Below are positions 52,843-60,294 of a stretch of DNA of 64,000 nucleotides, in pieces. The position numbers and the translations under genes are program-made. Under the pieces are notes generated by a model. That model saw only the letters and a program-made list of their open reading frames with translations. It searched no databases and was not told where the DNA came from. The stretch is taken from the NCBI GenBank assembly GCA_025353485.1, contig JANXQO010000143.1, positions 1 through 64,000 of the forward strand. The letters run 5' to 3'. This stretch comes from Chitinophagales bacterium. Its GTDB lineage: Bacteria; Bacteroidota; Bacteroidia; Chitinophagales; Chitinophagaceae. How positions within the stretch are numbered: position 1 is the stretch's first letter; each line of letters opens with the position of its first letter.

Positions 52843-52893
52843 TGCTTCGCTTCAATAAAAGCTGCCCCAAAAAGAATCTGCAAGTACAAGTAA
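52843..52893 (+). repeat. island repeat copy C
   Basis: GCTTCAATAAAAGCTGCCCC is followed by AAAGAATCTGCAAGTACAAG and TAAGTGAGCT. It is a direct repeat of copy B and an inverted repeat of copy A. It borders the upstream side of the restriction-modification pair. Confidence 0.8.
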
Positions 52894-52986
52894 GTGAGCT
52901 ATTCTTTTTCATTAACTCTTCTTCACCAAATACATTTAACCCCTGCCGGAGTTGAAGCCAGTAGTCTGGGTTTCTATTCTACGGAT

Positions 52987-53463
52987 TGCACCCGGAGTTA
53001 TTCTTGTTGAAGCCCTTCGGGCTTTTAGTGGTTGGCAAAATAATATTTGTGCCTTTAAATTATTTCGTGTTGTGGCCTTCCTCTAAAAAATTTTGATCCG
53101 GTAACCATCGGATTAAATAGCCTGCATAAAACTTTTACCTGTAAAATGTTTTTGCCCAAGAGAAAAAAATTAGCCCGATGGGCTTTACTATCAATAACTG
53201 CTGGCGCAACCAGCTGACATAACATAATGATGAACTACAACCCCGAAGGGGTTGAATGTGAGTGACCGCAGGTGCAGCCTGCGGATGGGGCACTGAGCAA
53301 GGCTCAACCCTGAAGGGGTTGAAAGTGAAATGCACAATTAAGATACTGCTATAACTTTGATCGAAGCACTAAAATTCAACCACTTCGTGGTTGAGGGCAT
53401 TGGTGTAGTTGTTGTACTCCTGGTTGCACCCGGAGTTATGGGGATTGAAGCCCTTTGGGCTTG
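52987..53463 (+). repeat. REP-like hairpin array with terminal direct repeats
   Basis: Two direct repeats of the form TTGCACCCGGAGTTAT, a 5-6 bp gap, then TTGAAGCCCTTCGGGCTT (second copy TTTGGGC) lie at 52987-53026 and 53424-53463. Between them are smaller hairpins with central GAAGG, TTCG or GATG loops. The group lies immediately upstream of a Y1 transposase, as REP sequences do for their transposase. Confidence 0.75.
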
Positions 53464-53523
53464 ACGCATTCATGCTATGAGATGTTCTATAGAATTATTA
53501 TGTTGCAATCAAAACATATTATT

Positions 53524-53970
53524 ATGAGCACTTATCGACAAATCTTTTATCAAATTGTATTCGGTACAAAACATCGTAAGCCAACACTTGCAAGAGCGCA
53601 TGATGAAGAATTATATAAATACATTTCTGGTATTATAAAAAAGAAAAACTGCAAACTGTATCGCATCAATGGAATTGAAGATCATATTCACATCATGTCT
53701 GATCTGCATCCATCTGTCTGTCTTAGTGATTATGTAAAAGATATAAAGGTAGCCAGCAGTTTATGGATGAAAGAATGTGGCAAGTTTCCTGACTTTGAAG
53801 GATGGCAGGATGGGTATGGAGCATTTACTTATTCAATCAGGGAGAAGGATATGATAATTAATTACATTAAAAAACAAAAAGAACATCATAAGGTTGAAAA
53901 ATTTTATGATGAATATAAACGGTTGCTGATTGAAAACGATATTGAGTTTGATGAGAAATATTTATTATAG
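53524..53970 (+). CDS. REP-associated Y1 (IS200/IS605-like) transposase
   Basis: Single-strand HUH endonuclease of 148 aa from ATG 53524 (MSTYRQIFYQIVFGTKHRKPTL). The HUH motif is in GIEDHIHIMSDL, and the catalytic Tyr lies in the helix IINYIKKQKEHH. Size and start fit the TnpA/RAYT group. The preceding 500 bp hold an array of GAAGGGG-type hairpins, and the direct repeats flanking them end close to the gene, as expected for a REP-associated transposase (RAYT). An in-frame start upstream at 53455 would read through the repeat. It is convergent with the lysoplasmalogenase gene. Confidence 0.88.
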   Translation: MSTYRQIFYQIVFGTKHRKPTLARAHDEELYKYISGIIKKKNCKLYRINGIEDHIHIMSDLHPSVCLSDYVKDIKVASSLWMKECGKFPDFEGWQDGYGAFTYSIREKDMIINYIKKQKEHHKVEKFYDEYKRLLIENDIEFDEKYLL

Positions 53971-54001
53971 CGATTATAGTTTAAACGACTATTCAGTAAA
54001 A

Positions 54002-54694
54002 TCATTTCTTATCAACTTTCTTAATGGCCGGTGTAATATATTGTATTGCCCCTTCAACAATAAAAAGCTGTGCCAATCCGTAGGTAATCATTATAACCAC
54101 AGATGCTATTTCAAACGGATGATAGAATTTATTTACAGCAAGCAGCGAATCCGACATCACAAATAATAAAGCTCCCGTCATCATCAATTTACCGGCGATC
54201 TTATTTTTTATAAACAGCATGTGCATTGCCAGCATGAACATACAGCTGATAACAATGCCATAAACAAGTACCGGCAATTTCATACCACCAAGATGTGAAT
54301 AAAGTAAAGTTATCAATGATCCATAATACACCACAACGATCAGCAAGAGCAAAACATTACCACGTACATTTTCATTTGCTCTTACACGGTTAAAGAAAAC
54401 TATGTAAAAAATATGCGCAATTAAAAAAGCAGATAAGCCAAGTAAAAAGAAAAGTGAATCGTTTTGCTGAAACAATAATAATACATCTCCTGACCACGAA
54501 AAGAACAATGCTGCCAGTATCCATTTTTTCAAACCGGAATTGATATTGATTGTTTGAGAAAGAAAATACAACATCAGCCAAATAACTATCATCGGCTTTA
54601 TCAAATATTCCAGCAATTGAATGTTGAATACAATACCTGCAAGATGAACCGCAAGGATAACAATAAAGCAAATGATCCAGTTTTGTTTTTTCAT
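54002..54694 (-). CDS. lysoplasmalogenase, YhhN family
   Basis: Membrane protein of 230 aa with about eight spans, in the YhhN/TMEM86 family. Known members hydrolyse the vinyl-ether bond of lysoplasmalogens. Signature parts are IKPMIVIWLMLYFL at the start, WSGDVLLLF in the middle, and VMSDSLLAVNKF near the C-terminus with its conserved acidic residues. ATG 54694 is chosen; an upstream in-frame TTG at 54763 gives a hydrophilic extension that does not fit the family. An AGMO-like sterol-desaturase gene is 0.8 kb away, on the other strand. Confidence 0.85.
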   Translation of the reverse strand: MKKQNWIICFIVILAVHLAGIVFNIQLLEYLIKPMIVIWLMLYFLSQTININSGLKKWILAALFFSWSGDVLLLFQQNDSLFFLLGLSAFLIAHIFYIVFFNRVRANENVRGNVLLLLIVVVYYGSLITLLYSHLGGMKLPVLVYGIVISCMFMLAMHMLFIKNKIAGKLMMTGALLFVMSDSLLAVNKFYHPFEIASVVIMITYGLAQLFIVEGAIQYITPAIKKVDKK

Positions 54695-54857
54695 ATCGCA
54701 TTTTAGTTTTAAAAATATTAAATCTACAACTTTGCCGTAAACATTTACCTGCGCAAATTGCAAGAAACTAAAACGCCATTTTATCCTGTTCAGAAATTAA
54801 TATTCCATTAAGGATTTAAGTTTTACTTTACTGCTTCAATAACTAACTTGATCACTT

Positions 54858-55442
54858 ATGAAACTGCTAACGCTCTTATCTCTTTTTGTTTCAATGGCAA
54901 CAAATGGAATTGCTCAAATAAATAAAGGGCAATTTTTAATTGGTGGGAATGTAAGTTTTGAATCTAATAAAAACGAAGCCACCAATGTTGTTAATTACAA
55001 AACCACAGATATATTTATCTCACCGAACATTGGCTATTTTATTATTAATAATCTGGCGGGTGGTTTAAGATTTGACTTTAAATCATATAGACAAAAAGTG
55101 CCCAATGATTTTACCCAGACATATACTTCTATTTCGCCTTTTTTAAGATATTATTTTTTACATGCAACAAAAAAACTGAATGTATTTATAGATGTCAGTT
55201 ATATTAATCGTACATCAAAATTCAAAAATTCACAAGGGGGGTCTTATAATGTAAAAACAAACGGCTATGCCATTTCAGCCGGTCCCAGTATATTTTTAAC
55301 TAACCAGGTAGCATTGGAATTTACGGTGGGATATAAACGTACTATAGAAAATGCCCCCTATCCTACAACGTCAACTATAATTAATAGTGGAATAGGAGTA
55401 CAAATTCATTTCGAAAAAGCAAAAATCAGATCAAAGAAATAA
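54858..55442 (+). CDS. outer-membrane beta-barrel protein, small
   Basis: Protein of 194 aa with a signal peptide (cleavage after GIAQ) and an eight-stranded barrel-like pattern (GQFLIGGNVSFES, DIFISPNIGYFIINNLAGGLRFDF, NVFIDVSYINR, VALEFTVGYKRTIE, GIGVQIHFEK). It resembles the small OmpA/OprF-like barrels common in Bacteroidota. It is divergent from the lysoplasmalogenase gene and lies ahead of the sterol-desaturase gene by 94 bp, perhaps in one transcript. Confidence 0.8.
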   Translation: MKLLTLLSLFVSMATNGIAQINKGQFLIGGNVSFESNKNEATNVVNYKTTDIFISPNIGYFIINNLAGGLRFDFKSYRQKVPNDFTQTYTSISPFLRYYFLHATKKLNVFIDVSYINRTSKFKNSQGGSYNVKTNGYAISAGPSIFLTNQVALEFTVGYKRTIENAPYPTTSTIINSGIGVQIHFEKAKIRSKK

Positions 55443-55509
55443 AACGACATACTATTGCCTTGAATCTAAATTGTTGATGTTTTTATTACGCACCTGAATC
55501 TACCTTTTG

Positions 55510-55517
55510 TAAATTTG
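55510..55517 (+). promoter_or_regulatory. TAnnTTTG -7 element
   Basis: TAaaTTTG stands 19 bp upstream of the ATG at 55537. No matching -33 TTG at the right distance, so weak. If real, the desaturase-like gene has its own promoter. Confidence 0.35.
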
Positions 55518-55536
55518 AATAGCTTATAATTGTTAT

Positions 55537-56817
55537 ATGGAAACTTACGGTAAGATATTGCTGTTTGCGATGCCTGCTTTTTTGTTACTTGTACTTTTTG
55601 AAAAGTGGTACGGATGGTATAGAGGCAAAGACACTTTTCGCAATATGGATATGATTAGCAGCCTGAGCAGTGGCGTTACCAACGTTACCAAAGATGTACT
55701 GGGCCTTAGTATTGCCATCATTGCTTATAGCTGGCTGGTGAGCAAAGTTGCTGTCTGGCATATTCACGCAACGTGGCTTACTTATGTAATTGCTTTTATC
55801 TGCATTGATTTTGCAGGTTACTGGGTGCACCGTTGGAACCATCATATAAATTTATTTTGGAACCTGCACATCATCCATCACAGCAGCGAAGAATTTAATT
55901 TGGCCTGTGCCCTGCGGCAAAGTGTGTCAATGTTCGTTAACCCATTCGCATTTCTTTTATTACCCGCTGCCCTGCTGGGAGTACCTACAGAAGTAATTGC
56001 AATTGTAGGGCCGGTGCAATTGTTTGCTCAATTCTGGTATCATACTCAGCATATAAATAAAATGGGATTTCTGGAAAATATTATTGTAACTCCTTCTCAT
56101 CACCGTGTGCATCACGCCATCAACAAAGAATATCTTGATAAAAATCTTTCACAGATATTTATTATCTGGGATAAACTGTTTGGCACTTACCAGGAAGAAC
56201 TGAAAGAAACCCCGCCGGTATATGGTATTACAAGACCTGTAAGAACATGGAACCCCATCAAAATAAATTTTCAACATGTATGGCTGTTGATGAAAGATGC
56301 GTGGAGAACAAATAATTGGAAAGATAAATTTGCGCTGTGGTTTAAAGCCACTGGCTACCGCCCCGCAGATGTTGCAGAAAAATATCCCGTTTATAAAATT
56401 GATGACGTTTACAATTTTGAAAAGTATAACCCCAAATATTCTGTAGCATTAAATGTGTGGAGCTGGGTGCAGATGATTGTGATATTACTTTTTATCAGTT
56501 ACCTGTTTGGAAATATAGCCGACATTAACAAACTAAACGGCGCATACATATATATGTATGGCGGCTTTGTGTTCCTGAGTGTGTATGCCTATACTGAACT
56601 GATGGATAGAAATACGTTTGCCATATTTTGGGAAGTGATAAAAAATGTTTTAGGCATATTCATCATTTACCGGCTGGGAAATTGGTTTGGGTCCGGCGCA
56701 TATTCTTCATGGATCAGTTATGCATTGATAGCTTATTTTATTTTATCTACTGCTATTACCGGCTTGTTTGTACTCCAGCATAAAAAAGAAGATGAACAGC
56801 TTACGCTTGCCATATAG
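55537..56817 (+). CDS. sterol desaturase/AGMO-like fatty-acid hydroxylase family protein
   Basis: Polytopic membrane di-iron enzyme of 426 aa. The family His boxes are visible: HRWNHHINLFWNLHIIHHSSEE (about 104-125) and PSHHRVHHAINKEYLDKN (about 187-204), with QFWYHTQHINK between them. The segment NLFWNLHIIHHSSEEFNLACALRQS is close to that of alkylglycerol monooxygenase (TMEM195/AGMO), an enzyme that cleaves glyceryl ether lipids and needs tetrahydrobiopterin. Four or five spans precede and follow the core. A plausible link is with the adjacent lysoplasmalogenase in ether-lipid turnover. Hydroxylation of another lipid cannot be excluded. Confidence 0.85.
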   Translation: METYGKILLFAMPAFLLLVLFEKWYGWYRGKDTFRNMDMISSLSSGVTNVTKDVLGLSIAIIAYSWLVSKVAVWHIHATWLTYVIAFICIDFAGYWVHRWNHHINLFWNLHIIHHSSEEFNLACALRQSVSMFVNPFAFLLLPAALLGVPTEVIAIVGPVQLFAQFWYHTQHINKMGFLENIIVTPSHHRVHHAINKEYLDKNLSQIFIIWDKLFGTYQEELKETPPVYGITRPVRTWNPIKINFQHVWLLMKDAWRTNNWKDKFALWFKATGYRPADVAEKYPVYKIDDVYNFEKYNPKYSVALNVWSWVQMIVILLFISYLFGNIADINKLNGAYIYMYGGFVFLSVYAYTELMDRNTFAIFWEVIKNVLGIFIIYRLGNWFGSGAYSSWISYALIAYFILSTAITGLFVLQHKKEDEQLTLAI

Positions 56818-56998
56818 ACATGGATCTTTGCAATCAATTTTGTGTTACTTCTACAATCGGTAACATAATATATTTATAATCATAACCAATGTGGTAAAGG
56901 TTTTAGAGCAAATCCAATTACGTTCCCCAACAATTTTCCGGTACCTCCATATTCTAAAATCACTTTGATTTTTCATGCGATTTTTAAAATGTCCGGCT

Positions 56999-57006
56999 TA
57001 TCTTTG
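56999..57006 (+). promoter_or_regulatory. TAnnTTTG -7 element of the cys operon
   Basis: TAtcTTTG stands 29 bp before the ATG of the Cys-rich leader. Transcription would start about 57012-57015, so the leader lies near the mRNA 5' end. No ideal -33 TTG was found (nearest at 56965-56967, too far). Confidence 0.5.
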
Positions 57007-57035
57007 GCTAAACGGAAACAAAATATACAAATAAA

Positions 57036-57101
57036 ATGAAGTTTCTTTCTTCCATACTGTATATGTGCACTCCCTGCAATTGTATGTGTTGTTGTTGCTA
57101 A
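57036..57101 (+). CDS. putative cysteine-sensing leader peptide
   Basis: Reading frame of 21 codons: MKFLSSILYM, then C-T-P-C-N-C-M-C-C-C-C, then TAA. Cys occupies residues 11, 14, 16 and 18-21, so seven of the last eleven codons are Cys and four stand directly before the stop. It is placed about 25 nt after the likely transcription start and 105 nt before cysH. The following 59 nt (57102-57160) contain 19 C and only 2 G, resembling a Rho-loading region, and I see no intrinsic terminator. A ribosome slowed at the Cys codons would keep Rho or an inhibitory fold off this RNA when cysteine is scarce. Regulation by Cys-rich upstream frames is known in mycobacteria. The low-complexity TGTTGT run could also be chance; conservation would decide. 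Confidence 0.6.
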   Translation: MKFLSSILYMCTPCNCMCCCC

Positions 57102-57160
57102 TACACTAACACTATCACAACCGTTTCCATTCCCCGCCATTATTTTTCAATTTCTCTTAT
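57102..57160 (+). promoter_or_regulatory. C-rich, G-poor leader segment (rut-like)
   Basis: Fifty-nine nucleotides with 19 C and 2 G lie between the leader-peptide stop codon and cysH. Such unstructured C-over-G RNA is where Rho binds. No hairpin with a T run is seen here. Confidence 0.4.
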
Positions 57161-57205
57161 CGCCGGCAAAAATTTAATAACATGTTTCTCACGATAAAAA
57201 ACAAA

Positions 57206-57904
57206 ATGTCTCAAATCAAAATTCAGGCAAATGTTTTAAGCATTGATGAGATGTTAAAATATTTATCAGATACATTTAAAGATGAAGTTACCTTCTCAAG
57301 CAGTTTTAGTAACGAGGATCAATTGATTGCTGATAAGATATTACGGAACAATTTACCCATTAACATTTTCACTTTAGATACAGGCAGGCTTTTTCCTGAA
57401 ACATATTCCCTTTGGAATGCTACCAATGAAAAATACAATACACACATAAAAGCTTTTTATCCTGATCACTCGTCACTCGAAAACTTTGTTGAAGAGAAAG
57501 GCCCTAACTCTTTTTATGAATCTGTAGAAAACAGGAAAGGCTGCTGCTACATTAGAAAAGTAGAACCGTTAAAAAGAGCATTGAAAGGAAACTCGGTCTG
57601 GATAACGGGTTTACGGGCTGAACATTCCATTGATCGCAATAATATGCCGCAGGTTGAATGGGATGAAACCAATAATGTTATAAAATATCACCCACTCCTT
57701 CACTGGACATTTGAAGAAGTAAAGCAATATATCTGCGAAAATAAAATACCCTATAATTCATTACACGATAAAGGTTTTGTAAGTATTGGATGTGCGCCAT
57801 GCACAAGAGCCATCAAACCTGGAGAAGATTTTAGAGCCGGCCGCTGGTGGTGGGAAGATGCAACAAAAAAAGAATGTGGCTTGCATGTTCACGTGGTTGA
57901 TTAA
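57206..57904 (+). CDS. cysH: adenylyl-sulfate (APS) reductase, CysH family
   Basis: Reduces activated sulfate to sulfite in the cytoplasm; 232 aa. The PP-loop-type N-terminal part (TFSSSFSNEDQLI) binds the nucleotide. Cys pairs for a [4Fe-4S] cluster are present (KGCCYIRK and IGCAPC), and the catalytic Cys is in the C-terminal KECGLH motif. The Fe-S cluster indicates reduction of APS directly, in agreement with the lack of an APS kinase gene in this operon. ATG 57206 starts the conserved protein; an in-frame ATG at 57182 gives eight more residues and remains possible. First structural gene, downstream of the Cys-rich leader. Confidence 0.93.
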   Translation: MSQIKIQANVLSIDEMLKYLSDTFKDEVTFSSSFSNEDQLIADKILRNNLPINIFTLDTGRLFPETYSLWNATNEKYNTHIKAFYPDHSSLENFVEEKGPNSFYESVENRKGCCYIRKVEPLKRALKGNSVWITGLRAEHSIDRNNMPQVEWDETNNVIKYHPLLHWTFEEVKQYICENKIPYNSLHDKGFVSIGCAPCTRAIKPGEDFRAGRWWWEDATKKECGLHVHVVD

Positions 57905-57930
57905 ATTTTTTGACTAATAAAAATTAAAAG

Positions 57931-58839
57931 ATGAAGAAATATCATTTGGATTATTTAGGACAATTAGAATCGGAAGCCATTCATATTATGCGTGAAGTGG
58001 CCGGCCAGTTTGAGCGTCCTGCATTGTTGTTTAGCGGGGGCAAAGATTCTATAACGCTTGTTCATCTTGCATTAAAAGCATTTCGTCCGGGTAAGTTCCC
58101 TTTTCCATTGGTACATATTGATACAGGTCACAACTTTCCTGAAGCATTGAATTACAGGGATGCGATGGTTGAAAGACTGGGGGAAAAATTAATAGTACGC
58201 AAAGTTGAAGACACAATAAAAGAAAAAAATCTTACTGAACAGAAAGGAAAATTTGCAAGCCGTAATGCGCTGCAAACCTATACTCTGCTGGATATTATTG
58301 AAGAATTTAAATTTGATGCATTAATTGGTGGCGCAAGAAGAGACGAAGAAAAAGCAAGAGCAAAAGAGAGAATTTTTTCTGTGAGAGATGAGTTTGGTCA
58401 ATGGAATCCAAAACTTCAACGTCCGGAATTATGGAATACTTACAATGGAAAAATTCATAAGGGAGAAAACGTAAGAGCGTTCCCGATAAGCAACTGGACT
58501 GAGCTTGATGTATGGAATTATATACGCAGCGAAAAAATTGATCTGCCTTCTATTTATTTTTCTCATGAAAGAGAAGTGCTGAAGCATGAAGGGCAACTGG
58601 TCGCTGTCTCGGAGTTTATTACGCTTGAGCCAACTGATGTGATTCTGAAAAAGAGAGTGCGTTACCGTACCGTTGGTGATATGACCTGTACAGCAGCAGT
58701 GGAATCAAACGCAACAAAAATTGACGATATAATCAACGAAATTATTGCAACAAAGACAAGTGAAAGAGGCGAAACAAGAATTGATGACAGGGTTTCTGAA
58801 GCAGCGATGGAAGACAGGAAGAAGGGAGGATATTTTTAG
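57931..58839 (+). CDS. cysD: sulfate adenylyltransferase subunit 2
   Basis: ATP sulfurylase catalytic subunit of 302 aa, converting sulfate and ATP to APS. The PP-loop is in LLFSGGKDSITL, and the family segments HIDTGHNFPEAL, GGARRDEEKARAKER and the C-terminal RYRTVGDMTCT are intact. It lies 26 bp after cysH and is normally a heterodimer with the GTPase CysN, the next gene, but here a 122-bp spacer with an inverted repeat lies between them. Confidence 0.97.
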   Translation: MKKYHLDYLGQLESEAIHIMREVAGQFERPALLFSGGKDSITLVHLALKAFRPGKFPFPLVHIDTGHNFPEALNYRDAMVERLGEKLIVRKVEDTIKEKNLTEQKGKFASRNALQTYTLLDIIEEFKFDALIGGARRDEEKARAKERIFSVRDEFGQWNPKLQRPELWNTYNGKIHKGENVRAFPISNWTELDVWNYIRSEKIDLPSIYFSHEREVLKHEGQLVAVSEFITLEPTDVILKKRVRYRTVGDMTCTAAVESNATKIDDIINEIIATKTSERGETRIDDRVSEAAMEDRKKGGYF

Positions 58840-58961
58840 CCCCCTAACCCCTAAAGGGGAAATAGGTAGCTCTTGTATAATGAAATTAATTTTTTAACCA
58901 TCAGTACTACACTCAATGTAATACTGATACAAAACTAAGTTCCCCTTTAGGGGACAGGGGT
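58840..58961. repeat. inverted-repeat element between cysD and cysN
   Basis: GCCCCCTAACCCCTAAAGGG (58840-58862, with GGAA) and the inverted TTCCCCTTTAGGGGACAGGG (58938-58961) flank 75 bp. The left end abuts the cysD stop and the right end abuts the cysN start codon, so the element fills the whole spacer. It looks like a short, non-autonomous mobile element or a large hairpin. Confidence 0.8.
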
Positions 58962-60203
58962 ATGGATATTTTAAGATTTATAACAGCAGGCAGTGTGGAT
59001 GATGGCAAAAGCACTTTGATCGGCAGATTATTGTACGACAGTAAATCGATCCTGATCGATCAACTGGAAGCAATTGAAAAACAAAGTAAGAATAAAGAAG
59101 ACGGCGAGATTGATCTTGCTTTGCTTACTGATGGCTTGCGGGCTGAAAGAGAGCAGGGCATTACGATTGACGTTGCATATAAATATTTTTCAACACCAAA
59201 ACGTAAGTTTATTATTGCGGATGCACCGGGGCATATTCAGTACACCCGTAACATGGTCACGGGTGCATCAAACTCAGAGCTGGCAATCATTTTAGTGGAC
59301 GCAAGAAATGGCGTGGTTGAACAAACCCGCCGTCATTCTATCATTACTTCGTTGCTCAATATTCCGCATGTTGTTGTAGCAATAAATAAAATGGACCTGG
59401 TAAATTATTCTGAAGATGTTTACAACAACATTGTAATTGATTTTGAAAAAGTGGCCAGGTCACTTGGATTAAAAGATGTAAAATATATTCCTATCAGTGC
59501 TTTGGATGGCGACAACATTGTTGATAAATCAGAAAATTTTTCATGGTATAATGGTGAATCTCTTTTGCACCACCTGGAAAATATTGAACTGGACTCTGAT
59601 ATTAATCTTACAGATGCAAGGTTTTCTGTTCAATATATTATTCGTCCACAAGCCTTAAAGCTACACGATTACCGAGGTTATGCAGGTAAGGTGATCAGTG
59701 GTATTTATAAGAAAGGAGATAAAGTTATTGTTCAACCTTCGGGAATTGAAACAACCATTAAAGCCATTGAAATTGGCGGCGAAGAAGTTGATGAAGCATA
59801 CGCATTGCAAAGTGTTGTGCTGCACCTTGAAGATAATATTGATGTAAGCCGTGGCGATATGATTGTTCACCGCGATAATCAACCTGCAACTGAAAATGAA
59901 TTTGAAGTACTGCTTTGCTGGATGGGAAATAAACCATTAGTGCCGGGTAATAAATATTTTTTCCAGATAAACAGCCGTGTTGTAAAAAGTGTTGTGAAGG
60001 ATATTGAATACAAGTTGGATGTAAACACGTTGCAAAAAAATTATTCGCTGGAGAAAGCGGAGTTGAATGATATTATAAAAGCAACAATTAAAACTGCCTC
60101 ACCAATTGCATTTGATTCTTATAAAAAATTAAGACAAAACGGTGGAGCTATTTTGATTGATGAAACAAGCTGTGTTACGGTGGGGGCTTGTATGATTCAA
60201 TAA
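58962..60203 (+). CDS. cysN: sulfate adenylyltransferase subunit 1 (GTPase)
   Basis: GTPase that drives ATP sulfurylase, 413 aa. G motifs are G1 AGSVDDGKST, switch region DGLRAEREQGITIDVAY, G3 DAPGH and G4 NKMD. The length matches a stand-alone CysN without a fused APS kinase (CysC). The start codon directly follows the right arm of the inverted repeat, leaving no ordinary Shine-Dalgarno region, so initiation may depend on repeat folding or on weak ribosome binding as usual in this phylum. Confidence 0.96.
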   Translation: MDILRFITAGSVDDGKSTLIGRLLYDSKSILIDQLEAIEKQSKNKEDGEIDLALLTDGLRAEREQGITIDVAYKYFSTPKRKFIIADAPGHIQYTRNMVTGASNSELAIILVDARNGVVEQTRRHSIITSLLNIPHVVVAINKMDLVNYSEDVYNNIVIDFEKVARSLGLKDVKYIPISALDGDNIVDKSENFSWYNGESLLHHLENIELDSDINLTDARFSVQYIIRPQALKLHDYRGYAGKVISGIYKKGDKVIVQPSGIETTIKAIEIGGEEVDEAYALQSVVLHLEDNIDVSRGDMIVHRDNQPATENEFEVLLCWMGNKPLVPGNKYFFQINSRVVKSVVKDIEYKLDVNTLQKNYSLEKAELNDIIKATIKTASPIAFDSYKKLRQNGGAILIDETSCVTVGACMIQ

Positions 60204-60282
60204 CGTGAAACGTGAAAGGTGAAACGTGAGAGGAAACTATAAAGTGAATTTTATTTTCACGTTTGTCGTCTCACTTTTCACG
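60203..60282. repeat. GTGAAACGTGAGA/TCTCACGTTTCAC element, copy 2
   Basis: Left arm CGTGAAACGTGAAAGGTGAA plus ACGTGAGA; right arm TTTTCACGTTTGTCGTCTCA then CTTTTCACG. It matches the gltB-gltD element at 44221-44285 and fills the cysN-cobA spacer. Confidence 0.85.
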
Positions 60283-60294
60283 AAAAAAAACAAA

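Larger units (their letters stand above)
52789..53523. other. intergenic region packed with REP-like hairpins
   Basis: No gene supported. It contains island repeat copy C and at least six hairpins upstream of the transposase: AAGCCCTTCGGGCTT type (two copies in a longer direct repeat, 52987-53026 and 53424-53463), AGCCCGATGGGCT (53172-53184), CAACCCCGAAGGGGTTGA (53238-53255), CCGCAGG...CCTGCGG (53265-53283), TCAACCCTGAAGGGGTTGA (53304-53322) and TCAACCACTTCGTGGTTGA (53376-53394). A minus-strand open frame across 53135-53335 is made from these repeats and is judged spurious. Confidence 0.75.

Noticed and set aside
53135-53335. Minus-strand open frame of 66 codons
   Set aside because: It is made of REP-like hairpins, a frequent source of false gene calls.
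52981-53470. Possible CRISPR array
   Set aside because: The repeats are hairpins of differing sequence and irregular spacing, with no uniform spacers and no cas genes.
49266-53970. Prophage or integrative element
   Set aside because: No integrase, structural, replication or lysis genes and no tRNA attachment site are seen; only defence-like genes, repeats and a Y1 transposase.
53930-54166. Plus-strand open frame after the transposase
   Set aside because: It overlaps the end of the transposase and is antisense to the lysoplasmalogenase gene; no likeness to a protein family.
57102-57205. Intrinsic terminator/antiterminator pair after the Cys-rich leader
   Set aside because: The only local stem (GTGTT/AACAC) is weak and no T run follows; the C-rich composition fits Rho better.
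60226-60294. Longer N-terminus for cobA
   Set aside because: It is encoded by the palindromic repeat 60203-60282 and does not belong to the family; ATG 60295 fits.
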